The translations under genes and the position numbers were made by a program. DNA of 64,000 nucleotides, taken from NCBI GenBank assembly GCA_009192285.1, contig CM018604.1:2852001-2916000 (forward strand), read 5' to 3'. The DNA comes from Morchella semilibera (taxonomy: Eukaryota > Ascomycota > Pezizomycetes > Pezizales > Morchellaceae). Positions 1 to 10,638 of the stretch are shown one piece after another. The stretch's first letter is position 1, and each line of letters starts with the position of its first letter. Under the pieces are notes generated by a model. That model searched no databases, had not been told where the DNA came from, and saw only the letters and a program-made list of their open reading frames with translations.

Positions 1-175
1 CGATATGGTTTAGCGGTTAGCAAGACACGAGAGTCAACATCAACGACACCTCTTCCATCTCCATTACTACCTACGAGCTTCCCCATAGCTGAGAACCTCG
101 ATTTTATCTTCTTGCCCCTCTTAGTCTACCGTAATAAGAGGATTCTAGGCTACACGCCTGTAACAACAATTCAAC

Positions 176-1050
176 ATGTCGAAACAGCAAGGGAAAATGG
201 TGAGTCGTTTCGTTCCTGTTTGGCTTTTGGAAAAACCGTTCGTTGACGTGGATATCGGATAAAGAACGATGCTGATTGAACGAACCCCTTAGGCGAACCT
301 TGTATGTGCTACCAGCCCCATATAACTCTCCTCCGAGAGGTCTTAACAAAATAAACAATGCTGATATATTTGTGATAGATCAACTATCGTATGAGGGTTA
401 CGCTCGCCGATGGACGCCAATTAACTGGTACACTTCTCGCGTTCGATAAGGTAAATTATCCTCTTACGAACCTTCTGCTATACCAGCTCATTTACTAACA
501 CGAATTGAAGCACATGAACATCGTCCTCGCCGACACTGAGGAGTTCCGCCGTATCAAGCGAAAACCAACCAAAGCCTCCGCCCCCCCAGCTTCCACTGCT
601 CCTCAGATCTCTGAAGAGAAGCGTACGCTCGGCCTCATAATTCTACGCGGTATCCACATAGTCACGCTCTCTGTTGAGTCCCCACCTCCTGCGGACCCAT
701 CTTCCCGACTTGGCGCCCCCGCTGGTGGTGCTGCAGGTGCTGGTGTTGCAGCTACTGGTCCAGGTATCGCTAGACCTGCTGGAAGAGGGCTTCCTATCAT
801 TGGTATGGGCGGGCCTCCACCTGGTGGACTTCCTCCACAGATGGGAGCGCCTGCAGGGTTGCAGGGACCGATGAGGAATGTTGGGCTCGGGCAGGGTCCT
901 CCACCAATGGGTGGCCCACCCCCACCAGGCTTCCCCGGTGCACCACCTGGTTTCCAGGGCGGCATGCCAGGCAGTGGACCCCCAGGATTCCAGCCACCCC
1001 CAGGCTTTCAGGGAGGAAGGGGATTCCCGCCTCCACCAGGGTTTAGATAG
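176..1050 (+). CDS. SMB1: Small nuclear ribonucleoprotein-associated protein B (SmB/SmN)
   Basis: Core Sm protein of the spliceosomal U snRNPs, part of the heptameric ring around the snRNA Sm site. Three exons: 176-199, 379-450 and 511-1050, giving 211 residues. The ORF alone misses the N-terminus; the two 5' exons supply MSKQQGKM and the segment INYRMRVTLADGRQLTGTLL, which is Sm motif 1. Exon 3 opens with HMNIVLADTEEFRRIKR and has Sm motif 2 around LIILRGIHIVTLSV, followed by the usual ESPPPADPSSRLGAP. The last 110 or so residues are Gly/Pro/Met-rich with PPGF and PPPGF repeats, as in SmB tails. Splice sites are canonical and all joins keep frame. Motif 2 reads RGIHIV where most homologues have an acidic residue after RG. 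An AATAAA lies at 1164. Identity is secure. Confidence 0.95.
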
Positions 1051-2247
1051 AGGGCAGGTCTAGTTGGATTTTTTTTTTTTTTTTTCATATTTACTTTGGG
1101 ACGAAGGCTGTAGAAAGCCACTATCCTGTTTAAAGTAGATTTGTGGAGCGATCAGAATCGTCGAATAAAAGTCGATCCAGGTTTGTATTCTGTTCATTGT
1201 GTTTACAAGTGTGAATGAAAGTATCTAGCAATTGGTAAGAGTAAAGACTGTGTAGGAGAGTTGGACGGATTAGGGCTGGGAAATCGGTAGTTGTAATATA
1301 TATCACCCGTCTCTTGGTTCGCGATTAAAATACTTTTATCATTTTGCAGTCTTTTCAGTTTCCACATCCTTAGCATGGCTTAAGAGTGATGCGTATGTTG
1401 GTACAACCCTGACTATGACCTCTTCGCGGTTAACATCCCACAACACTGGACCTCTAGAGACCTTGACTATAACAATTGCTGTTCATGGTAGCTATCACAG
1501 TGGGAACTAGAGAGAGATTTACAGGGAGGAGAGGGCTGTTAATCCCTTTTTTATTGATTCTATTCTATGAAGAAATGGCCGAGCGTTAAGCGCTCAGCCA
1601 CACAAAAACAAAGAAAAGGGCCCCCAGAAAGTTGTAATATGCAGCCGGTCATTGCGGTCGATTTCACACTGTTGCCAGCCGAAATCCACCGCACCCAAGA
1701 CCCGCTCCTAGATCTATTCTCCATCCCCCTAATCCCACCACACCGTCTTTCTCCGTTAAGAGAAAAACCCTCCTGAACATGAGGTAGGTCCTGGGCTCGA
1801 CCACAATTAAGGGTAAACCTCGCCTAGTATGATGATGTGGGGGGGGGATGTGGTTTTTTGCGTTGTTCATGTAGAAGGAAAGAGGGTTTAAGGGAGTCGG
1901 TGGTATTTATACTGCTTAGGCCAAAAAAAAAAGCACAACCCTAGCCCTTAGCTTGGCACCGACATCTCGTCTTGGTGTTCATGGTTCTCAGTTTAGTTAG
2001 CGCCATCTAACGTGGGGTGGATCATGATTCGGAAAACCCCCCACTATGCAGTGACATGAAGGGGGAAAGTTTTGTTTGGCTAGATAACCCCGCCTCCCAC
2101 CACCCTCCTGTAGACAAGTGAAAAAATTTAGCTTAAGAAGGGTTGACAGAATTATCACATCATCTCATCGCTTCTTTCTCAACTTTAAGACTTGATCTAT
2201 CTCTCCGTTCTCTCCTCCTGTAGCAAGTGACAAAAGAGAAATTCCCA
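1051..2247. other. Intergenic, SmB to ADE17
   Basis: No credible gene. It holds the SmB 3' region with a T17 tract near 1070 and AATAAA at 1164. A tRNA-like A-box fragment (TGGCCGAGCGTTAAG) at 1576-1590 sits in a GC-rich hairpin. G8 and A11 runs occur near 1841 and 1923. A pyrimidine-rich ADE17 leader occupies about 2160-2247. Confidence 0.7.
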
Positions 2248-4385
2248 ATGGCTTCTACTAATACTTATCCGGCCGCGCAAAAGACTGGTTAGTGTTTTTC
2301 TCTTACTCCCCTTCTAACTTGGTGTTCCTCCGTCCTTGCTCCACTTCCCCGCATTGTCGCTTCCATGATGGATGCGGTCATGAGCAATCATTCGTTCAAT
2401 GTTTGTTGGAGTTTCAAATATATATTCACAACGACTGTCTGAACTATGGATTCTAATGCGTAACTTTATTTGTAGCGATCCTGTCAGTTTATAACAAGAC
2501 TGGACTGTTGGATCTTGCCAAAGGCCTTAGCCAGCAGGGAATCCGTCTTTTGGCCTCCGGAGGTACCGCCAATCTGATCAGAGATGCTGGTATGCCCGTG
2601 GAGTAAGTCCAACGAATATATCGCCTCTTTTGTGCAAGTAGAGAGTAGAGGGTCCTAATTGTCATCTTCAAAATTGTACAGAGATGTTAGCAGCATCACC
2701 CACGCACCTGAGATGCTTGCTGGGCGTGTCAAGACCCTCCACCCCGCTGTCCACGCCGGAATTCTAGCCCGCAACCTTGAATCTGACGAGAAGGATCTTG
2801 CTGAGCAGAACATCAACAAAGTTGACTACGTCGTTTGCAATCTGTATCCCTTTAAGGATACCATCGCAAAGATTAACGTCACCATCGCTGAGGCCGTCGA
2901 GGAGATTGATATCGGTGGTGTCACCCTTCTTCGTGCTGCGGCCAAGAACCACACTCGTGTAACTATTCTCTCTGACCCCGCCGACTACCCCTCATTCCTC
3001 GAGGAGCTCCGACAGGGTGAGGTCTCCGAGGCATCCAGGAAGCTGTATGCCTTGAAGGCATTCGAGCACACTGCCGACTACGACGCAGCCATCTCTGAAT
3101 TTTTCAGGAAGAGGTATGCCGGCGACGGTATCCAGCAGCTTACTCTCCGCTACGGCGCAAACCCCCACCAGAAGCCCGCTCAGGCCTTCGTCAAGTCTGG
3201 CCATCTCCCATTCAGGGTCCTCAACGGCTCCCCCGGATACATCAACCTTCTCGATGCCCTGAACTCATGGCCGCTTGTCAAGGAGCTCAAGGAGGCCCTC
3301 AACCTCCCCGCTGCTGCTTCGTTCAAGCATGTCTCTCCTGCTGGCGCTGCCGTCGGTGTGAAGCTTACCGACGTTGAGAAGAAGGTCTGCTTCGTTGACG
3401 ACATCGCCGGGCTTGATGCAAGCCCTCTTGCCTGCGCCTACGCCCGTGCCAGAGGTGCCGACAGAATGTCTTCCTTCGGTGACTGGGTCGCCCTCAGCGA
3501 CATTGTCGATGTTACCACTGCTAAGATCATCAACCGTGAGGTCTCTGATGGTGTTATCGCTCCCGGCTACGAGCCCGAGGCACTTGAGATCTTGAAGAAG
3601 AAGAAGGGCGGCCGCTACACCATCCTTGAGATCGACCCTCTCTACGAGCCCGCCCCCGAAGAGACCCGCCAGGTCTACGGCATATCCCTTACCCAGCGCC
3701 GTAATGACATCAAGATCACCAACAAGTCATTCGCACGTATAATTACCCCCGAGAATGCCGTCCTCCCCGCCCAGGCCCTTATCGACCTCACTGTTGCGAC
3801 TATCTCGCTCAAGTACACCCAGTCCAACTCCGTCTGCTATGCCAAGAACGGACAGATTATTGGTCTTGGTGCTGGTCAACAGTCAAGAATTCACTGCACC
3901 AGGCTTGCCGGTGACAAGGCCGACAACTGGTGGCTCAGACAGCACCCTAGGATCTTTGAGTTTAAATGGAAGAAGGGTACCAAGCGCCCCGACAAGAGCA
4001 ACGCCATTGATCTCTTTGTCACCGGACAAGTTCCGACCAAAGAGGACGCCGCTGAGAGGGAGCTGTACGAAGCTGTCTTTGATGAGATCCCGGCTGAGCT
4101 CACCAAGGAGGAGAAGGCTGAATGGATGGCAAAGTTCTGCGACGTTGCTGTCTCTAGTGACGCATTCGTGAGTTTTTCCTTTTATATATAAGCAAGCAAT
4201 AATTCGAAACTAACATATCGGCGCTACAGTTCCCCTTCACTGATAACGTTTTCCGCGCTCGCAAGTCTGGTGTGAAGTACATCGCTGCTCCTGGTGGCTC
4301 AGTGAGCGACAAAGCGGTTCACGAAGCGGCCGCTAGCTGCGGTATCACCTTTGTTGAGCAGGAAACCAGACTTTTCCACCATTAA
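2248..4385 (+). CDS. ADE17: Bifunctional AICAR transformylase / IMP cyclohydrolase
   Basis: Catalyses the last two steps of de novo purine synthesis in the cytosol: formylation of AICAR by 10-formyl-THF, then ring closure to IMP. Four exons: 2248-2287, 2476-2602, 2682-4167 and 4230-4385, giving 602 residues, the family's normal length. Exon 2 encodes [18 protein letters not shown], the start of the MGS-like IMP cyclohydrolase domain; exon 3 continues with [18 protein letters not shown]. The transformylase half carries [13 protein letters not shown] and the Lys-His pair in [13 protein letters not shown] near residue 270. Exon 4 finishes with [19 protein letters not shown] and RLFHH. Intron phases all agree. 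The start is the first ATG after a pyrimidine-rich leader. Codon use in exon 3 favours C-ending codons, suggesting high expression (inference). Confidence 0.97.
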
Positions 4386-7097
4386 GAAATCTTTTTTTAG
4401 CTGGTTGATAGATTCCTCTTGGCTTTTTATTTTTATTTTCTATCTTCTTTCTTGCTGTACAAGTTTTCGCTATTGTTAGGAACTGGGTAATTACTCTTAG
4501 GAACGAAATGAGAATATAAGGCCCGTTTCAATCCATTCCATTGTACTCCTGGCGTTATTTTGTGTTTTGTGCTTGGATCATGGTGGATCACTCGACCTGA
4601 TAGCTAGCCTCAATGATATCTTTAACAGTATATTGCAGGTATTTGGAGACGTGGATCACAAAGAGCAAAACATCAGATTGCCATGCCTCGTGCGTGCTAG
4701 CTTGCCTTCACATATCCTTCCTATAGGGTCATCATTCTGACCCACCGGTAGCGAACAACCTACCCTCAAATTCACGGGCGGTAGGGCATCGATTCATCTT
4801 ATATGTATATCTGAAGCAGCTCAATCTAGATCACAAGATTGGTACTAGTTGCCGGTTTCAAGAGGGTATGGAGGTATCCATGCAGTTTCTTGCTTTACAT
4901 CCCTGTAGATTCGGAGATAAGATTTAGATTGGTGCCTCCTTTGGAGTAGAGTGCCGGAGCTGGGACCATGGGGAGGCTTGAGGGAAGTACATACACAAGT
5001 GGTGATGTAGTGCACGTGTCGATGGAAATCTGGTGTGCATCATGTGGGAGTTGGGATATAAAGTTTGATTATGGAGGAGTGGTGGTGGCTGAGTGGAGGC
5101 AGAAAGGGATGGGGAGGCGGGCTTCCGCGATCTTCCAAAAGAAAAAGACCTGCCTACATGAAGACGCAAGCTCGGGTTTTAGAGGTCTGCTGTGGGATCA
5201 AAGATGCGGGCTTCTTGGCACTAGGGTTTTATTAGATCTTCTATGATCATATACTAAAGGAGATCGTCTCGAGAACGGAGCAGTATACTTGGAGGGGAAA
5301 CCGACATGATAAATACGCTGAACGGTATAGATTGCCTTGGGATGGGATATATTCCCACAATGCTGCGGCGGTAACATTTTTTTTTTTTGAGAGACTGCCC
5401 CTTACTCATGTTATTGCAACTATATCTAAGTGCAACCTGTTCTGTAGGTCCCAATTGTTCCAACGTTCGCTTGATCTTACAAATCAGACTGGCAGGTAGA
5501 AAAATGCATAATCCAACCATAGAGATCAGCCAATCCACCCTATGTACGTACGTATACAGCACAGATAGGTACCGTCCAGCCGGATGAATCAACGTCCCTC
5601 CCCCCAGCCTACGAGAGTACTCGTCATCGGAATGTTATTTTCGGAGGCCGCCCCGTGGATCACATCGTGCACCTACCATGGGATAGGAAGATCCCGAGTC
5701 CCGCTTAAGCATGCGATGAAAGTCCGCCAACGACCCACGGAGCTGGGTACGTAGGAAAGTAGACTACTATTAATAAATTTAAGGCTTAGGGGGGTGCATC
5801 CAAGGGTATCTGGGACATAGGGTTAAAGAGTAGGTACATGTGGGTACTTCCTCAGATGTACCTAAGTGCCCTACATGTGAGTACCTACATGTACTTTCAT
5901 GTATGTAGAGTAGGTACTCTACCCTACACTGGCTAAGGTTGACTGGTCTGGGACATGCAGGATCATTCGTATTCGTGGCTTTTATCGCCCTCCCCTCCCA
6001 GCCCTAGGCGAGTTCTGATTGCGGGGTCGGAGGGTTAGGTCCGCTGCACGTCGAGTATGACGACGGGCATTGATTGCATGGCTCCAAGACAACGAGATTT
6101 CTTTGGGTGGAAAGTCCCTTGATGTCGCAAAATGATGGCGGTAAAAAAAAAAAAAAACCAAGTATGTAAAAGTATGTAGTGAAATTCTAATGGTTACAAC
6201 TGAATTGAGTCCACCTAGGAAGGGCATGATCTACGGCGTAGAGGCGGTGAACGGTGGCCGGGAAGACCGCCACTAAAAAAAAAGTCGCCTGATCGGGACA
6301 AGAAACAGTGCTCGGTACAGAGGATCGTTCTAAAAGAGGGCTATTCTTGCGGGCCAAGGCGCAGACTTCTGCCACATTAGGGCACAGCCTTAAATTTGAC
6401 GACGACTGTCAGTCGATGGTGTCCTAGGGCAGTTTAGAAGTATGTCACTATGAGACAGGTCGACTGCAGCATCTGGAACAGACTGCTGCTGCAGGAGGGA
6501 GAGAAGAAGACGAAGAAGCACCAAAGAAGATGTATGTATAATTCTTGGTCTCCCTAGGCCCTCATGTATAAACTTTTCTCACCCCCCCCCCCCCGGGAAG
6601 CAATCCATGTAAAAGGTTCAGCGTAGGCACATATCTAACTTCCCTTTCCCACCCGTCTCCACTGCTGTTTTGAATCATTTAAAACAACCACCCCTTGAAC
6701 GGTCAGGAATCAAGCACAGTCCTCCCTGATTTACTCTATTGCTCTACTACCAACCGTCCGCCCCATACCGTGCGCTAAATCTCTCCTGCAACATTAACTA
6801 CCAACTCCCTGCTCTCTCACCCCCTTCTATTCATTCCATCTCCCTTTTACCCTCTCTCTCTCTCTCCCATTCTCTTCAACTTCATAGCCTCCCCCCTCCC
6901 TCCCATCCTTTCTATTTACCTTTCTTTTTCGGATTATTTTTCTGTTCTAGACGCTCCTTCTCGCTAGTTTTACAACTCCATCTTTTACAGCACACTCAAT
7001 ACACCCAGCCATCGGAAACATCATTATTAGTATTCTCCTGGCGGGAAAACGCGAAATAATTTCTCGTGTTCGTTAATATAATACAAGCGCCTTCAAA
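4386..7097. other. Intergenic, ADE17 to syntaxin
   Basis: I see no supportable gene; ORFs at 4968-5246 (+) and 5254-5592 (-) lack family features. The segment 5830-5930 is dense in GTAC/ACATGT palindromes, including TACATGTA at 5886. A C13 tract lies at 6582-6594. About 6770-6980 is strongly pyrimidine-rich (CTCTCT and CCCTCCC runs) and is probably the promoter and 5' leader of the syntaxin gene. Confidence 0.65.
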
Positions 7098-9203
7098 ATG
7101 AGTGTATGTTTGCCCCCCCTTCCACCTTCCAAAGGTTACGTGTTTCCGGCATCTACTAACATCTCATTTTGAATATAGGGCGGTTACGGGTATGTTATTC
7201 TTGGACACTGCCTATTGCTTCGCTTTCTTCCTATGACAAACTTCCGCCTATAAACGCCCTTCGATCCAGACATTTTCTTTGACGCCCTACTGACAAACTT
7301 TGTGTTACGTTTACAGTCACAACAATCCATACGCACAACAGGGCAACTACAATCCCAATGACAACTATGGTGCCAGTGGCGGATATGGCGGCGGCGCGCC
7401 AGGTAAGAACCCTCCCCTCAAGACCATCTATTGATGGTGGTGCGCAAGAGATCGATAAACCGATAAGAGCGTCTAGAGGTTGATTTTGTAAACTAAAAGT
7501 TGAACCGTACTCTCCCTTAGGCGCAGGGAACACATATGAAATGGGTACTATGAACGGCGGCTCACCACCCGGCTACGGTGAATCACCACAAGAGTTCTTT
7601 GCCGAAGTCAACGAGCTCCGAGAAGGGATTGAAACCGCCAAGAGCAACATTTCACGCATTGAAGCACTCCACCAACGCTCGCTAACAGAAGTTGATGAGT
7701 CCGCTTCTTCGCAGACTCAGCACCAGTTGGATTCTCTCGTCGCCGAGACCTCGGCGTTGAACAAGAACTTGGCAAACAGGATCAAGAGGCTCAAGGGCAA
7801 GGCTGCTTCGGATCCCACAAAGAGTCCTCAAGTCGGAAATTTGGATAGGAACTTCAAAGAAACTTTGAGGAAGTATCAGCAGGTGGAGGCTGCTTACTCA
7901 AAGAAGTCAAAAGAGCAAATGGCCAGGCAATACAGGATCGTCTGTCCGGAAGCGACAGAGGCAGAAATTGACGCGGCTTGCAACGACAGCCAAGGTGCAC
8001 AAATCTTCTCACAGGCAGTACGTTGGCACCGAATTATATCAAAATCCATTGCGCCGAAAAACTAACAATATTGCAGACTGTTGGCAACCGTCGTGGCGAA
8101 GCCCGTTCAGCTCTTCGTGAAGTCCAGGCCCGACACAACGAAATCCAGCGTATCGAAAAGACCATTATTGAGCTTGCGGACCTGTTCAACCAAATGGAGC
8201 AGCTTGTTGAGGAGCAAGAAACTATGGTAGAGGTTATTGACCAGCGTGGTGAAGAAATCCAGACCAATGTCGACCAAGCGCAGGAACAGATAGGGCAGGC
8301 AGTGGAAAAGGCGCGCTCAAGGAGACGCAAGAAGTGGTGGTGCTTGTTAGTAGTCCGTAAGTGCATCCCTAGTAATCTTTTTTGCGTATTCTATTCTCCA
8401 CATTCATTTCCCCTTCCCACTTCGTTTGTAGTTTAGTTCTTTCTTTTTCTCGATTTTGGCGGTCTCTTCTGGGACCCCTTATCCCTACAGCGCTATACCG
8501 TCCGCTTGGGAATAACCAGGGTCGTATCCCCCGAATGGGGATCTGGGAGGACAGTTCTTATCATTATCGTCGTGGTCGTGGTCGCAGTAGTGGTCACGCA
8601 GACGCGAAAATGAAAGACGGCCGCACCAGGACGAGGAACCTAGCTGGATTTCCAACTCTCTCTCTCTCTCTCTCTTTTCTTCCCCTAATCCCTTCCCCCC
8701 TTCGCACTTGAAAAAGAACGACCCTAACCTCGAAATCCTCGCATTGGGCTCCACATTTAGTCCTCATCATCATCGTAATTGTCGTCATCGCCCTTGTGGT
8801 GACAAAGGTCAATGGGATGTGGTGAACGGGCACCCCTTGGTCGCACCAGCATTAGGGGAGGAAATGGTTCGGAGCAAATGTTTATACCTGGGGGAAACTT
8901 GTATTTTTTTGAAACAAAATGGCGGGCGGGAGATTCTTGTTTCGTTGTTCATTTTTAACTTTCACTTTTCAATTTTTTCCTTTATTGTCAATTTCTTACC
9001 CCCCCCCCCCTCTCACACTAATACATTTGGAACGTGGAAAAAACTACGGATTGGTGGAAATATCTTGTGTCTCCATTTTTTATCCGGCTTCTAATATCTT
9101 TGCTTTGGGGGAAACTGCAGTTCTTATTATCATTGTTGTCGTCATCATTGCGGTCGTCGTTACCCTTCTCAACAGGAACAACAACAACAACACCACCAAT
9201 TAA
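7098..9203 (+). CDS. SSO1: Plasma-membrane Qa-SNARE (Sso-type syntaxin) with three alternative terminal exons
   Basis: Target-membrane SNARE for fusion of secretory vesicles with the plasma membrane. Common exons: 7098-7103, 7179-7189, 7317-7402, 7521-8017 and 8077-8356 (880 nt). A disordered Gly/Asn/Tyr-rich N-terminus precedes the Habc bundle (from about PQEFFAEVNELREGIETAK) and the SNARE motif, which follows EIQRIEKTIIELADLFNQM and has its zero-layer Gln in VEEQETMVE. Before the anchor comes RSRRRKKWWCLLVV. The donor at 8357 (GTAAGT) leaves one base, C. It can join 8555-8613, 8761-8825 or 9121-9203; each restores CTN-CTN-AT and encodes LLIII plus a hydrophobic anchor and its own tail and stop. 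Totals of 939, 945 and 963 nt are all multiples of three (312, 314 and 320 residues). The family call is firm; the symbol is by homology type, and use of all three exons is inferred. Confidence 0.93.
8555..8613 (+). other. Alternative terminal exon A of the syntaxin gene
   Basis: Follows GGACAG. With the C overhang it encodes LLIIIVVVVVAVVV, then the basic tail TQTRK and TGA. The intron would be 198 nt. Its acceptor lacks a strong pyrimidine tract and an obvious CTAAC-type branch site, so it may be the weakest of the three. It is the shortest isoform and most like a conventional syntaxin tail. Confidence 0.75.
8761..8825 (+). other. Alternative terminal exon B of the syntaxin gene
   Basis: Follows CACATTTAG, with a CTAAC branch-like site about 35 nt upstream. 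It encodes LLIIIVIVVIALVV, then TKVNGMW and TGA. A (TC)n tract at about 8656-8682 lies between exons A and B. The phase matches the shared donor at 8357. Confidence 0.75.
9121..9203 (+). other. Alternative terminal exon C of the syntaxin gene
   Basis: Follows AAACTGCAG, with a CTAAT branch-like site about 30 nt upstream. It encodes LLIIIVVVIIAVVV, then TLLNR, five Asn, TTN and TAA. The Asn-rich exoplasmic tail contains N-x-T sequons. The Asn run comes from an (AAC)n repeat, so this tail may be length-variable. Confidence 0.75.
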
Positions 9204-10638
9204 AGAGGTCCCGTACATATATAAATGGATGGAGCCAGATAAAAGATATTTTTTTCCATCAGCAGCACAGCACAGCACAGCAACGATATCGACACTTTTT
9301 TTTTTTCACGATGGGATGTTGGGTGGGCCAGGGGGATATTTCTTTCTTTCTTTTACTAACTCTTCGGAATTCACTTACTAGTATGTATGGTTTTTTTCTG
9401 TTAGGGGGATAATTAGCTTTCTTTTTGTTTCCTTCTTTCTTTTCTCCTTCCTGGGTTGCCCGTTATATTAATTACAGAGTACTCTATCTCTCCCTCTTTT
9501 TGTTTTTTCCCTTTCCTTGTGTGTATGTGTGTCTGTCTGAATTGCTGAGAGTTGCCGTCTGAATCCGTGATATGCTTTGATCTTGTACCGGCGATAGTGA
9601 TATAAAAATTTGTGGAGGAATGCTCCCTTTCTTGCGCGAAAACGCAAGCTTGGCTAGCTTAGCAGGGGGTTCAAGGAAGGAAGGAACGAGGGAAGTAATT
9701 GGGGGAGGGCAGGTTCCCCCCACCACCACCATCCTGGCTGGCTGGCTGTAGGGCAGGGTAGGCGGGGTTGAGTAATGTTTATTCAATAAGCTTTGAATTG
9801 CGAGGGGAGAGAGCCCGCCCCACCTCTAGTGATATCTATGCGTGATGTGTGTTTATTTTGGCGGCGGAATATATTTTTTCCATGCGGGCGGGTAGGCAAA
9901 AACAACATGTAATAAAGCCACGCTTGTGCCACCACACCATGGACCTGAATTGCTGAAACAGCGATCATTACCCGCTGCTCGCAACTACGGGAGAAGTACT
10001 ATAGTGTCTCTACATGTAGATTGGTACCAGGCCCTATATGTGTACAAGGGATGAGATATACACATGGCTGCCTCCTCGTCTCTTACATATAACTGCACGC
10101 AACACGTCATCAATCCAGCCCACTCCCACGAGAGTGCCCGTGGGGGAGATAGTGTAGTGTGTATGTGTGTGGAGGGGAGTGTTATCGTGTGGTGGCTGCG
10201 TCATGATATATCACTCGCCGCCTCGGCCATAATTGGTGGATGCTCCGCGCCGCGGAATGACTATGTACAAGCTAGGCCTATTAATTAATATCGACTCAAC
10301 ACATGACAGCGCCCCTCTTCCTTCTCACAATACAGGAGGCCAATGCAGTGTTTAGATGTCGCTAAATATGTGCTGTTGATTATAAAGGCAAATTAAGAGT
10401 CTCCCTACTGACTAGCTAAATTAACAAATACATGTGCACTAACAGACCAAACTCCAGAAAAAAGAGGAGGAAAGGAACAAAAAGCAGACCCAAGACATTA
10501 TTGATAGTGCAAAAGAGAGTATAAAACGCAAAAAAGAAAAAAGAAGAAGAAGAAGAGCTCAAAAATATCACAATTTCCAGTAAGAAGAAGTGAAGAAGGG
10601 ACAAGAAGGGTATATGAATTCTAGAGAGGGAGAGAGTA
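9204..10638. other. Intergenic, syntaxin to lipase (tail-to-tail)
   Basis: No gene supported. It holds both 3' ends: T-rich DNA after the syntaxin exons, a CAGCA repeat near 9261-9280, and an A/GAA-rich stretch at about 10450-10590 next to the lipase 3' end. TACATGTA occurs at 10011. ORFs here are short and low-complexity. Confidence 0.65.

Noticed and set aside
1-64. tRNA at the left edge (TGGTTTAGCGGTTAGC)
   Set aside because: A-box only; no B-box within range.
4968-5592. ORFs of 92 (+) and 112 (-) codons after ADE17
   Set aside because: No recognisable domain, overlapping random frames, no conserved start context.
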